This document shows, piece after piece, positions 20,395 to 32,117 of a DNA stretch of 64,000 nt (within the stretch, counting starts at the first letter, position 1; each line of letters opens with the position of its first letter). A program made the translations under genes and the position numbers. The DNA comes from Chimonanthus salicifolius (Eukaryota; Streptophyta; Magnoliopsida; Laurales; Calycanthaceae). Location: NCBI GenBank assembly GCA_013350335.1, contig CM023540.1:59930962-59994961 (forward strand), written 5' to 3'. The notes under the pieces were generated by a model. The model saw only the letters and a program-made list of their open reading frames with translations. It made no database searches and had not been told where the DNA came from.

Positions 20395-21934
20395 ATTTCC
20401 ACCCATGTTCTTACTCCAATTAACCCATAAAAACAGTCCATGGGGTTCGGCCATACACATGGCCGAACCCTATGGTTCTCTTGACTCAATCATTCCATCA
20501 TTTATCCATGGTTTATGATCAGCGACTTAGCCATAATAACAACATGGTTCAACCATGCAATAGCCAATCCAAAACAGTAACCTTATCTCCATTTTAAAAC
20601 CCTTTAAACCTTCAAAACATGGTATGGTTTTTATCTCTCAAAAACCATAAAAATTACCAAGTCTTTTCATGGGGTTCGGCCATCCCAAGTGGCCGAACCC
20701 TATGATCCATGTTTTACCCTTTTTAAATAGCATAATTCATAATCTAAACCCTTGATAGATTCGGCCATACAATGGCCGGATCATTTTCCCTTAACCAATT
20801 TATTTAACAAGGGTTTGTAGTGCACTTACCAACAACGCGACTCCTCTGGTTCTTTCACTACTTTTTTATCCTTTACTTCCTTAGCCTCTCCTTCTTCTTT
20901 CTTGCTCCTTTGGCCGAGACTAACCTTGCTGCAAACTCCTTGGAATAATTCAGCCAAGGTATAGATTTGAGAGAAAATGAGAGAGAAACTTGGGATGAAA
21001 ATACCCAAGTCTTTGTCTTGAGAGTGGTCGACCTTGTGTGGAAATATTTGGAGATGGAACTCTATTTCTTTGGTCTTCTTTCTCCTTGTGTGCTGGTCGG
21101 CTAAGAGAGGGTGAGAGGGAGTGGAATGAAACCTCTTTGATTAATCAAATTCAGCCCAAGGGGTGGTTTCTCTTGGTGTCAACACTTGTAACTCCCATTT
21201 GCATTAACCAAAATTCTTTATGCTCACTTGGGGGTTTCATCCTTGGGATGAAACTCCCAAGGCTCCAACGGTGTCTCATTGCTTTGGTTTGTATAACAGC
21301 CACCTCTCCATTATTGGCCCTTTTGGAGTTTCGTGCATGAGAAATAATTCCCATGCATCCAACATTGTAGCCATTGCTTGGCTTGAACAACCGCCACCTC
21401 TCCAATATTCTCATCAATGCCCCATGTGGGGGTTTCATCGTTGAGATGAAACTCTCCCTTTCTTTCCCTCCAACGTGTAGACCACCCTATCTGAATTTGA
21501 AACACCAGCCTTTCAACCTCATACTCCACTCATTTATAATTTATTTCAAAACAACTCACTCACTCATAATTTATTTCAAATCAACTCACTCACTCATAAT
21601 TTATTTCCAACCAACTCACTCTTTTAACTCAACTATTTAATTCCATTTCAGACTCCAATCAGCCCCAACTTAATCAAGCTTGGACTCACTTGATGGTCAA
21701 CCAAGTCAAACCTGACCCATTGAGTCCAAATTGGGTCCTTTGACCCAATTAACCACCTTGACCCAATTAGATGCAGATTACCCATTTATTTTAATTTGAC
21801 CTATAACATGTACATTGGATCCTATTTGAACAATGGGCCCCACAATTTACTTATCTACGGTCATATCCTTTAAATTCATAATTTTAATGGCAATTTCGTA
21901 AATATTGATATATTGCAAAATCTGGGGTATTACA
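20395..21934 (-). mobile_element. Nested solo LTR, right piece
   Basis: Continuation of 12974-14854 after the copia. It has palindromes at 20442-20470, 20671-20700 and 20758-20782, a possible splice donor read leftward (ACTTAC at 20824-20829), the leader-like region to about 21100, then repeated GTTTCATC/GATGAAAC blocks (21233-21450) and the terminal AATTGGGTCAA-type blocks. It ends in ATCTGGGGTATTACA at 21934, followed by the ATTTC target duplication. Confidence 0.85.
20442..20782. repeat. Three TTCGGCCAT/ATGGCCGAA palindromes
   Basis: Units at 20442-20470, 20671-20700 and 20758-20782. They belong to the same array as 14165-14733, separated by the copia insertion. Confidence 0.8.
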
Positions 21935-22025
21935 ATTTCATCCATAAATCTTAAATTCATCAAATTAAACAATTAAAATCGACAAAATCCAATATATTAT
22001 TGCATTGAAAATCCGGGATGTTACA
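21935..22025 (-). mobile_element. Terminal 91 bp of the long gypsy 5' LTR
   Basis: Resumes the LTR interrupted at 12973. It begins with the ATTTC duplication and ends AAATCCGGGATGTTACA. Removing the nested LTR restores the expected wording of this family's start region (CCATTTCATCCATAAATC, compare the endings at 6830 and 30285). Confidence 0.85.
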
Positions 22026-23600
22026 ATGGCAATCACCTCAGGTAATTTGACCATAAATGACTCTAGGATGGACCCACACCTCTAGGATGACCTTGTCTGG
22101 CTTAGATATCACATCTAGATAATTTAATTAAGCCTAAGTGGACCATTGACAGCCATCAGAACAATAGAACTCGAAATGGTAAAATTGTTTTACTGTCAGG
22201 TCGATACATCAAGTCTGCCGACCCATCGGTGCAAACAGAATAGACCCATCATGGTCTTCGATACATCGATTGGAATGACAAAGGTTATGGTTGGAGTCCA
22301 CTGTCAAATCGGATTGCTCTTAAATCGATACTATCGTGCACACCGACCCATCAATATGGACAGGACAGACCCATTGGTGCGCACAACATGTCAACCTAGG
22401 TTGATTGAAGTTCTGGGTGCTAGAACTCTGTATTTCTGGGTTACTCAGACAGATTCGATCGGGGTCATCGACCCATAAAGAGGAACATGACCGATCCATC
22501 GATGGTATCGATGCGTCGACCTGATTTTGACAAGTTTTTGGATGTGAAATTTTGTTTGAATGTTTTTGCCTCAAGACGATACTATCGACAGAACCAACCA
22601 ATTGACAAGGAGCATGTCGCCCATCAGTGAGCACAGCCCATCGATTGTGACTCTTACTTATCCGTTGAGGTACAATTTATGCACAGAGGTCTTATTGTTG
22701 GGAGGTCACTTTCGAGCTCACCGACCCATCGGTCTGGCCGACCCATCGATGAAATTCAGTTATGAAAATTTTGGATTTGCTTATTTAAGCCCTGAATTTG
22801 AGTGAGAGAGAAGGGCTTTTGATTTTGAAAAACCAGAGGAAAACATATGAGGTCTCTACACTCTCTATCTCTCATTCTCTCTAAACATTCTACATGTAGT
22901 AAATCATTGCTCTCTATCTCTCATTCTCTCTAAACATTCTACATGTAGTAAATCATTGGAGATCCAATCAACTCTTGATTGAGATATAGAGAGAAATGAA
23001 GAAACCAAACTAGGATAGCATAGGCAAATCAAAAATCATATAACTTCTCCAAAGCTTGTGATTGTGCATACACTAGTACATCTTCTTCATCAAAGAGATC
23101 AAAGCTAGGGAGAACTCTAAGAGGCACATCTACATTCAAGTGAGCTACAAAGGAAAATGTTTCTCTTTGTTTTATTTTAAACATCATCTTGTAAAGTGGA
23201 TTAAGGCAAGAAAGCTTGAACCACTATAAAAGTAGAGGGATAAGGAAGTATACCGGGGTAGGTCGAACCTTTCAAAATTAGGATTCGAGTTAGGTGAAAT
23301 TTCTACTCTATAAGTGAGGGTGTAATTCCCCACATAGTGCATTTGGGATAGCCCAAGATTGGGTGAGTCAAACAGTGGATGTAGGTTTATTTAAACAAAC
23401 CACTATACATCGGGTGTCCATGTGTTTGATGGAATGTTTGTGAGGGTTAAATTAATTTGTACACATCTTGTTCACACAATACCAAACTTCTTGATTAATA
23501 TCATTATTCTGCTTCACTAAATTTTATTAATCAAAATATTTGTAAAGAACCGAAAAATTGGAGATTGTCCTATTCACTCTCTCCCCCTTCTTCCCAGACA
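22026..23600 (+). mobile_element. Copia LTR (SIRE-like), plus orientation
   Basis: The right part (about 22780-23600) is the mirror of 49683-50160: TAGGTCGAACCTTTC, a GTGAGGGTGTAATTCCCCAC segment, GATAGCCCAAG, ACAGTGGATGTAGG, then GTCCTATTCACTC and CCAGACA at the end. The left part carries several GACCCATCG motifs (22217-22232, 22341, 22489-22515, 22719-22751). The left boundary against the gypsy LTR at 22025 is abrupt and has no TG start, so the LTR is truncated or interrupted there. No protein is supported. Confidence 0.6.
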
Positions 23601-24339
23601 ATTGTGATATTTGCAAAGCCTCAAGTTCGTGTACTGCATAATGCAATACACGAATTGTGAATGTTTTATTAAAGGGGTAGTCGGCCATACGGATTTGCCT
23701 CCTTTATTTTATTATTTTATTCTAAAAACAATACCCCCTTGCCAAATATAATTGGCTTCCAATATTTTTGAGCAACTAATTTTTCTCCCTTCCACTCCAA
23801 CGAATTGGAGCTTGGGATTTTCAACTTTTTTTTTTTGAAATTTCCTTTAAAAATACAAACTCGTGTGGCACCACAGCCCACTAAATTCCAACTTCAATTC
23901 TTAAATTCCATCCAAAATAAATTGGATTTTACAAAAATTGATTTTTTTTGTTTCAAATTAAAGTTTTATTTGGTCAAAATAAATTTCAAATAAACCTTTC
24001 CAAACATAAATAATTTGGGCCCCACAACAATGTAAATTTTCAAAAGTTTCCAAATCAGAATCCAAAATCAAAATTTGAACAATAACATGCATATAAATTT
24101 TTTGAACAGTTATGGACCCCGTTAACACACCAATTTTAAAATTTTCTAAATTTTGAAAGTTTTCAAAAATAGACACCTGCTATTTTTAGAGTCTTTGATC
24201 AAAACTTGATTTTTAAATCAAATATTAAATTCCAAAAAAATTCAAACAAATAAACAGGCAACAAGAACAATACCCGATAAAAATCTACCCAAAAACTCTA
24301 ATTGAGTCTTACGTAGTTAATTTGGGTCGGGTCGCTACA
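23601..24339. other. AT-rich stretch, probably LTR-derived
   Basis: No gene is seen. It begins ATTGTGATATTTGC and ends GGGTCGGGTCGCTACA, an ending like that of an LTR. A 739-bp unit starting TGTGATAT and ending CTACA is possible, but I see no target duplication (ACAAT on the left, TTATC on the right). Confidence 0.35.
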
Positions 24340-24555
24340 TTATCATCCTTGTCATAGCCTCAATCCCACCTATTTGGGGTCGGCTTTTTGAGTTCTATTG
24401 CTTCATTTAACCCTACAAAAAATCATACGTTCCGTCCCTCCAGTATCTATCATGTTTTTCGTTATCACTTTCCTTCATGTTTTCCTTGGTCTACCTTATA
24501 CCTACAACTTGTAACCTCTGAACTTTATGTACTGAGGTTGTCTCTCATCTCTTAC
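24340..24555 (-). mobile_element. LINE 3' end (piece left of the gypsy insertion)
   Basis: On the minus strand this has GRPRKTW in a LINE-type C-terminus (near 24495-24475), and the typical plant LINE tail with GCCGACCCCAAATAGGTGGG and a GATGATAAT end near 24340. It is interrupted at 24555 by a gypsy element; the upstream coding part is at 31953. CTTAC at 24551-24555 is the target duplication. Confidence 0.8.
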
Positions 24556-25503
24556 TGATGCAGGCATTCAGCCTAATAGTTCACAAACAGGTTCGTCGGT
24601 GGATTTGGATCTAGTGGATGAAGTTGCCACATCCATTAGCCGACCCGCATCCATTTCCAAACAATTGGCCGACCTTACCTCAATTGGCCGGCCCCACAGC
24701 GATCCCACGTCAATTCCCAATTCCCATTCACGTCAAAAAGCACATGGGTATTCCAAAGCCTTCCATTCCCTAAGCTTTCCAATTCCCAAGTTTCCTAAGT
24801 TGGAAAATAATTAAAGAAAGTATCGGAGGATAAAGCAATTGCAAAACGGTGGATGGGCATGGCATGGTTCCAATTCGTGGGAGTTTAACTTAGCAACATT
24901 CTTTATTTGTTTTTATTTTATTCAAAAAATGAATCCACTTAATTTGTGTGGATCGTTGTTAGCTTTAGGATTTAGTAATTTCTTTTTTTATTTTATCACC
25001 TGTTTAGAAAGGCATGGCCTATCATGGCTTAATTTGGCCTATTTAAAGGCAGCCATGTATTGTGTTTTGGGATAGAATTGAATAAGATTGAATTTGATTT
25101 TGGAGAAAGATTTCTCTAGACTCATTAGAGTTGTAGAAGATTGGTGTACTCTAATTTTCACCCCTTTGCAAGTAAGTAACAGTGTAATTTTGAGTTCAAT
25201 TAGTTTTATTGTTTTCATAGATTAGGTGTGTTCATTATTTGAATTCATCAGTCTCTTTTTTAATTTGCTTCCACTATTTCCAATCAATTCAACTAGAAGA
25301 GGCCTAATCTCATGAAATCTATAAATTAATTTTGAATTCTTGTGAAACTTATGCATCGGTTTGGATATTGTTTGAGTAATTCCTTACCAAAGTAGAACCT
25401 TTTTATGAATACGTAATCGGGTGCGCGGGTGTTTCAAAGACCATACTCTGAAATGAGCGAGCCTACTGGTGAATTGTACCAATTCGACCCTACACCTGCA
25501 TTA
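24556..25503 (+). repeat. 5' LTR of the LINE-splitting gypsy
   Basis: 948 bp, closely similar to 31050-31947, including GATGAAGTTGCCACATCC near 24617 and TTGGCCTATTTAAAGGCAGC near 25034, a stretch with a TATA-like TATTTAAAG. It has extra sequence near its end (about 25427-25480) that the partner lacks. Confidence 0.9.
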
Positions 25504-26681
25504 GTTGGTCATCAAAGCTTTGGATTGCTTTTAATTGCAATCAAAACAAGATTCTTGGAAAGATTTGATAGTTTTTGTGGACTTCCAATTTTTCTCCTCC
25601 AATCACACATTATTGATTCAAGATTTGTTGTATTAGAGCGTCAAAAAAAAATTGGTTCTTGAACTTAACCCAGACTTTACTTCTATGAGCCGGTGTTCTT
25701 TCTAGCACAACCCTGCAATTTTCGTCATCTTGTAGAATTTCCTGGGAAAACAAGGCTCGGAGAAAAAAATTTAAAAAGAATCCAGAAGATAGGTCTTTCA
25801 AATTGGATTCCAACGATATCTTATTTTCACTGAGTCAAGTTTCCTAGCCCGAGATAGCATCATTTTACTAAACTGGTACATATTAGCATTACAGCAGCAG
25901 TTTTTTTTTCTTTGCATTGCAGAATTTTCTGGGATTTCTGTGGGCTAGTAAAAATTTGAAAAAAAATCATGTGAGTATATCTTTCAGTTTCCTTCACTCT
26001 AAAATTTTATTTTGCATTATTCAAAGATTCCTACATCGAGTTATTGTTGTTGCAATATACTGCTATCAAAACTGCATAACGGTCTGCAGTATTATTTTTG
26101 GTCTTTGTTGCGACATTATTTTGGGTAATCAATTCATCCTCTCTTGCTCTCAAATTTGGAAGATAGTTAGATCTCCTTATCCTCTTTTCAACAATATATA
26201 TATATATATATATATCCAGGAAGATTTTTGTTGCTCCAATTACGATTTTTTCGTCACAGCGCGCAGAAACAGACTGAGCAGAAACAGGAATTTTTATCTC
26301 TGTCACTTTGGTTTCTTACAAATACTTTTTGGGGTATTAAACGAACTTCTTTCGATCCGAAATTTTGAAAGGAGTCTTATATGTCAGTTGACTTGTTCCA
26401 AAAAAAAATCGTGGACATATCATATTATAAACTCCAGTTATTAATTTTTTTGTGACGGGTGCGCAGGTTTTTCATACAGTAAACTGGTTTCTAGTCGACT
26501 TGGACCCCAGATAACTTTGTTCTTGAGATTCTTTTTACAGATACTTGAATTTTTTTTTTTTATGGTTATTTGCGTGATTCACATTCCATATTGCTTGTGT
26601 TTGCAACAAACACTTTCCAAGGCTCTCTTGCTATGTCGCAATTGGACTTCTATGACACACGATTATAACCCCAGACAAAAC
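25504..26681 (+). other. Leader of the gypsy element, no gene supported
   Basis: Region between the primer-binding site and the gag start. It is AT-rich with a TA microsatellite at about 26192-26215. A 175-codon open frame here (25917-26444) reads as low-complexity hydrophobic sequence and matches no family I know. Confidence 0.6.
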
Positions 26682-27756
26682 ATGGGCAAAAATAGTGACG
26701 GTACCTCTGATACTAACCCTTTGTTGGGTCCAAACAATTATCAGGATGGCAGATAGTTGGAGATGGTTGAGCTACGGGAGGCAATAGCAGCATTGGCACG
26801 CCAGATAGCTACCATGCAAACCACCATGCAATATCAGGTGACTACTTTGCATGATTTTGTGCAATAGCTGGCCCATGATAGACATCGCTCATCCTCTTCT
26901 AGACGATCTCACCGTTTGCGTCATAGAAATCACTCCGAGTCGACTGACAGCAATGACGACCGTCAGGACAACAATGATAGACAATCGCCAACAACGAGAT
27001 ACCGATCACATCCCTACCAAAGTTGATATTCCAGAGTTCTTCGGACACTTATCGGGTTAGGGATTTCTTGATTGGCTGGAGATAATAGAAAATATGTTTG
27101 AATGTGGAGATGTGCTAGAAAATCAACAGGTCAAATTTGTTGTAATGAAGTTATTAGGAGGTAGTGCTTTATCATGGTACAAGTCTATTAAGGTTGAGAG
27201 AAAAAACCTAGGAAAATGATCCATCCAAACCTGGAATAAACTAAAAAAGGTTATGTGTAGTACTTATCTGCCTCATAATCATGTTCAGACGTTATTTTCT
27301 AAGTTGCAAAAGCTCAGACAGGGAAGTAGGACCGTTGCAGAATACACAGATGAGTTCAATCTCCTGATCTCCGACAATAATTTAAATGAATGTGAATAGG
27401 TTGTGGTACAGAGGTACATTGACGGTCTTCGTCCTTCTATTAGTGATCATATGGCAGGTCTTGAGATAACTCATACACTTCTATTGTTTATCAAAAGGCC
27501 CTCAAGTTTGAACAAATAGAAGGTCGTAGAAGTTGTACCACCCTAGAATAGAGCAAGTCCATGAACCCTACCCTATCAGCATGGGGTTCTCAATCCAAGC
27601 CACTCAAAAGTCAACTCCTCAAGTTCCACCTGCAGAACGGCTGTAGAAATCTCAGATCAAGTGTTTCAAGTGCAATGGCCTAGGACACAAGGCTTCTGAT
27701 TGTCCTATTCGCCATGTGGCCTTGATCCAAGAAGAATATGAAGAGGAAGTTGAAGA
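26682..27756 (+). pseudogene. Gypsy gag remnant with zinc knuckle
   Basis: Begins MGKNSDGTSDTNPLLGP. Further on it reads EAIAALARQIATMQTT, then an Arg/Ser/His-rich segment, then the retrotransposon gag core FLDWLEIIENMFECGD (near 27066) and LGGSALSWYKSIK (near 27153). Next come LFSKLQKLRQGSRTVAEYTDEF (near 27295-27358) and a zinc knuckle CFKCNGLGHKASDC (near 27663-27704). Several stops and one frameshift inactivate it. A solo LTR is inserted just after VEDV; removing it and one target copy lets the frame run on into DENEAF at 30293. Confidence 0.85.
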
Positions 27757-30285
27757 TGTAACGCCCCGCCCTTTTTCACTCGCTTTCCGAAAATCAGAGT
27801 CTATTTTTTTTTATAAATAAAAGTGATAAAGAGCGGAGTGTCACGACGCGAGCTAAGTCCGAGCTTCCAAAACCCGACTCTTAACTGGCCAACCCTATGT
27901 GTGCATGGACTAAGTCCATGAAAACGGTTCACACATAGTAACTTATTATCATTGCGGAATATAACATAAATTGAATGATGATTATAATAGAACCTAAGTC
28001 TACTCCATTTTAGATAGCAAAGTACATACTCATTTATCCAATATAACTTAATTTAAACATCCATACCAAACCGTTCACAAACCATAGCAACTATTATCTA
28101 AGTTATTACATGTCCATCAAAATATAATAAATAACATCCAATCACATATCCAAGCTCCTATGCATGGCTTCTTTCACGATCATTGATCCCTTCCTTTCCT
28201 GTGTCATTCACTAGGGTAGAAGTAGGGCGTTAGAACAACGCGCCCAATAGGAATTCTAAGTAGGGCTAACACATGGGTTAGTATCAAATATCATATCATC
28301 AAAATCATGTAAAATCATGTCATGCCATATGTGTTATGCAATGAGTCCCACCTATCACATTCCATGTAACCTCTTGATTGAATTCTCCTCATCAAGGTAT
28401 CCCCACAGTGGTCTTTCGGACGCCCCGACGGAGTGTGGCCTCCTGATACATATGGCCGAACCCTATGATCCATGTTCTTCCCTTTTTAAACATCCTTAAC
28501 CATGATTTAAACCCTTGATAGGTTCAGCCATACAATGCCCGGATCATGTTTTCTTAACCATTTTATTTAACAAAGGTTTATGGAGCACTTACTAATTCTG
28601 CCACTGCTCCGGTTCTTTCACTCCTTCTTGATCCTCTCCTTCCTTAGTCCTTCATTCCTTCCTTCTTGATCTTTAGCCGAGCCTAACCTTGCTGGAAACC
28701 CCTTGGAGTGGATCAACCAAATGAGGTTTTCATTGACAGGAAAGATAGAATTTCAGCCTTGGGTGTGAATGATAAAACCTTGAGATGCAAACTCCGTTGT
28801 TCTAAGTCCACTTTGTCTTTGAGGAGTGATCAGCCAAGAAGTGTTTTGAGGAGAAGCAACCAGCCAAGGTTCTTGTCTAGAGAGGTGGGACGGCCAAGGG
28901 AGAGAGAGTGAAGGAGAGAATGAATAGAAAACAAGTATGAAGGTTGACCAAAGGTGGTGTCCCTTGATGGCACCCTTTTGTAACTACCCTCCCCATTCAT
29001 CTCCTTCACTTATTTCATTTGGGGGTCTCATCCTTAAGATGAAACCCTCCCAACGGTTTTGGCTCTCTGGCTGCCTTGGTGCAACCTTCTTCATTACTTC
29101 TCCATGTGGGGATTTCATCCATGGGGTGAAACTCCCATGTGCCCAACCGTGTGCCTTCACTTGGCTTGTGTAACCGTCCACCTCCCATTGGTGTTCCATC
29201 TTGGGGGTTTCATCCCATTGACCCTTGGGTTTCCATCTTGAGATGGAAACCCTCCATGCTTCCAACGTGTGCCATGGTTGAATTGTGTAATAACCACAAA
29301 ACAGTCCACCTCCCATTAGTGATACAATTTGGAGTTTCATTCTATGAAATGAAACTCCCATCTTTCCAACATGTGCTAAGGTTAAGCCTTGTGTAACCTC
29401 CAAAACCCTTTCATCTCCCCATTAATGATTCATTTGGAGTTTCATGCATGAGATAAATCTCTCATGCAACCAACGTGTACCCTTATCTTGGGTCTCATCA
29501 GGTGCATCTCTCCACCTTCCCACTCCACTCACTTGAGATTAAAATCCCATTAACTTCCATTCAACTCATTTAAGTCAACTCACCTCTTTTAATTCAACTC
29601 ACCTCTTTAATTCAACTCATTTAAAATCAACCCAATTACTTGATTCCATTTCCAACTTAAATCAGCTCCAATTAAGTAAGCTTGAACTTACTTGGTGGTC
29701 AACGAAGTCAACCACAACCCATTGGGTCCCAATTGGGCATTTTAACCCAATTAACAATTTTGACCCAATTAAATAAAACTTCACCCATTTGATTCACTTG
29801 AACCAACTCAATTGTTTGATTCCATTTCCAAACTCAATTCAACCCCAACCTAATCAAACTTGAGCTCACTTGATGGTCAACCTAGTCAACCACGACCCAT
29901 TGGGTCCCAATTGGGTCTTTTGACCCAATTAACAATTTTGACCCAATTAAATAAAACTTCACCCATTTGATTCACTTGAACCATAAACAGCATCCGTTGG
30001 GTCTTAATTGACCAATTGACCCAATTATCAAGCCTTACCCATTTACTTCTAACTAGCTCATATATGATCCATTGGGTCCCAATTGGACTTTTGACCCAAT
30101 TGGCAATCTTGACCCAATTAAATAATTCTTACCCATTTATTTCCATTGATCCACATCTACCATCCATTGGGTCTTATTTGGACAATTGACCCAACATTTA
30201 CCCATCTAAGGTTCATATCCATTAATTCACAATTTCAATGGCAAAAACCGTAAATATTTATAAACTGAAAATCTGGGGTATTACA
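27757..30285 (-). mobile_element. Solo LTR of the long gypsy family, inserted in gag
   Basis: Starts TGTAACGCCCCGCCC and ends AATCTGGGGTATTACA, 2529 bp, with the 5-bp duplication GAAGA at 27752-27756 and 30286-30290. It carries the family blocks: a GGGCGTT...AACGCGCCC block (28226), the unit with TTTCGGACGCCCCGACGGAG (28415), a possible splice donor read leftward (28587-28592), GTTTCATC/GATGAAAC repeats (29028-29350), and three rounds of AATTGGGTCAA-type blocks (29705-30200). It has lost most palindromes; one half unit near 28451 and a degraded one near 28523 remain. No gene is supported. Confidence 0.92.
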
Positions 30286-31049
30286 GAAGATGTAGATGAA
30301 AATGAGGCTTTCAGGGACGATGAAATCATATATGTTGATATTGTTGGTGAGACTTTCATGATCCAACAAGTCCAAATGCCTTTAAAGGAGGACAAGCAAA
30401 CTAGTGGCACAGAACCCTTTGTCACTGTTGAGTTTGCTTCGAACGATGTTCACCTCATGGATAGTCAAGTGAGCAGAGACCACATATGGATCCAATGTGG
30501 GACGAGCATTCGCTACAGCTGGCCACACCCAACGCCTCGTTACTTTTGGCAGTTCGAGGACCTACAACATAAGTTATCAATGCAGGTGCACCATAGGGAT
30601 GCCCTCTACAGCTTGATGTTATACTAGACCATTCTGACCCTCAGAAAGATGAGCAGTTCATGGATGTTCTCCAGCTTCAAAAAGATCCAAATTCAGGGTC
30701 GAATTTTCTCCATGCAGGGGAGAGTGATGTAATTGCCTCTTCTTTAAGACAAGTAGAGACCATTGAAGATGCAATACTAAGTCCATCAAGCATTTAACAG
30801 ATATTCTGGGAAGCCTTTCTACAGAGAATATGTGATAGGAAAACTATTTTTACTGACGTCATGTTTGACAGGAACCTGCAGGATTCTACAGAGGTGGATC
30901 AAAAGATTAGAGGTGGTAATCCTAGCTGTAAACCATCTGTACAGTGTCAATCAAAGAGACAGAAGAATTTGGTGGCAAAAGGCGCAACAAGATATCTCCC
31001 TCGCAAATTGATTAAACTCGAGGGCGAGTTTTTTTCAACCAGGAGAGAA
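30286..31049 (+). pseudogene. Post-knuckle gag tail and unrecognised gypsy 3' interior
   Basis: Continues gag from VEDV into DENEAFRDDEIIYVDIVGET (from 30293), which resembles the segment between knuckle and protease in plant gypsy elements. About 30 residues later the similarity ends. The next 100 codons and the stretch to 31040 match nothing I recognise. The end (TTTTTTCAACCAGGAGAGAA) resembles the usual C-terminal FQPGE phrase before a gypsy polypurine tract. A large internal deletion is the simplest explanation. Confidence 0.6.
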
Positions 31050-31947
31050 TGATGCGAACATCCAGCCTAATAGTTCACAAGTGGGTTCTTCGGTGGATTT
31101 GGATCAAGTAGATGAAGTTGCCACATCCATTAGCCAACCCGCATCCATTTCCAAACAATTGGCCGACCTTACCTCAATTGGCCGGCCCCACACCGACCCC
31201 ACTTCTATTCCCAATTCCCATTCACGTCAAAAGCACACGGGTATTCCAAAGCCTTCCATTCCCTAAGCTTTCCAATTCCCAAGTTTCCTAAGTTGGAAAA
31301 TAATTAAAGAAAGTATTGGAGGATAAAGCAATTGCAAAACGGTGGATGGGCATGGCAAGGTTCCAATTCGTGGGAGTTTAACTTAGCAACATTCTTTATT
31401 TGTTTTTATTCTATTCAAAAAATGAATCCACTTAATTTGTGTGGATCGTTGTTGACTTTAGGATTTAGTAATTCCTTTTTTTATTTCATCACATGTTTAG
31501 AAAGTCATGGCCGATCATGGCCTTAGTTTGGCCTATTTAAAGGCAGCCATGTATTGTGTTTTGGAATAGAATTGAATAAGATTGAATTTTATTTTGGAGA
31601 AAGATTTCTTTGGATTCCATGGAGTTGTAGAAGATTGGTGGACTCCAATTTTCGCTCCTTTGCAAATAAGTATCAGTGTAATTTTGAGTTCAATTAGTTT
31701 TATGGTTTTCATAGATTAGATGTGTTCATTATTTGAATTTATCAATCTCTCTTTTAATTTGCTTCCACTATTTCCAATCAATTCAATTGAAAGAGGCCTA
31801 ATCTCATAAAATCCATAAACTAATTTTGAATTCCTGGAAAACTTGTGCATCGTTTTGGATTTGTTAGAGCAATTCCTTACCAAGGCAGAACCCTTTTACG
31901 AATACGTAATCAACTGCGCAGGTCAATTCGACCCTAAGCCTGCATCA
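31050..31947 (+). repeat. 3' LTR of the LINE-splitting gypsy
   Basis: 898 bp, partner of 24556-25503. It starts TGATGCGAAC and ends GCCTGCATCA. It is preceded by the purine tract AGGAGAGAA and followed by the CTTAC duplication. Confidence 0.9.
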
Positions 31948-31952
31948 CTTAC

Positions 31953-32117
31953 TTAAATGCCCAAACCATTTCAAATGAATTTCTCTCAATTTGTCATTTA
32001 TTGGGGCTTTTTCTAAACTGTCTTTAATGTGATTATGTCTACCTCTATCCTTCAAAGTTAATCCACTCATCCAACGTAACATGTGCATCTCCATCTTTAT
32101 TTTCTATTTCATGTTTA
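31953..32117 (-). pseudogene. LINE reverse transcriptase C-terminal fragment
   Basis: The minus strand reads KMEMHMLRWMSGLTLKDR, then APINDKLREIHLKWFGHL, the well-known C-terminal part of plant LINE polyproteins. The frame is open across this stretch. It continues, after removal of the gypsy element, into the GRPRKTW piece at 24340-24555. The 5' part of the LINE is not recognised further right. Confidence 0.85.

Larger units (their letters stand above)
24556..31947 (+). mobile_element. Ty3/gypsy element, internally deleted, inserted in a LINE
   Basis: LTRs at 24556-25503 (948 bp) and 31050-31947 (898 bp). The element begins TGATGCAGGC and ends GCCTGCATCA, a perfect 10-bp terminal inverted repeat. 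Target duplication CTTAC at 24551-24555 and 31948-31952. The primer-binding site follows the first LTR (TTGGTCATCAAAGC, near 25505), and a purine tract AGGAGAGAA lies at 31041-31049. The interior carries a leader (25504-26681), decayed gag to 27756, then, after a nested LTR, a short coding tail and about 0.45 kb of unrecognised sequence. Protease, RT and integrase are not visible, so pol is deleted. Confidence 0.93.

Noticed and set aside
25917..26444. 175-codon frame in the gypsy leader
   Set aside because: Hydrophobic, low-complexity sequence without motif, upstream of gag and crossing a TA microsatellite.
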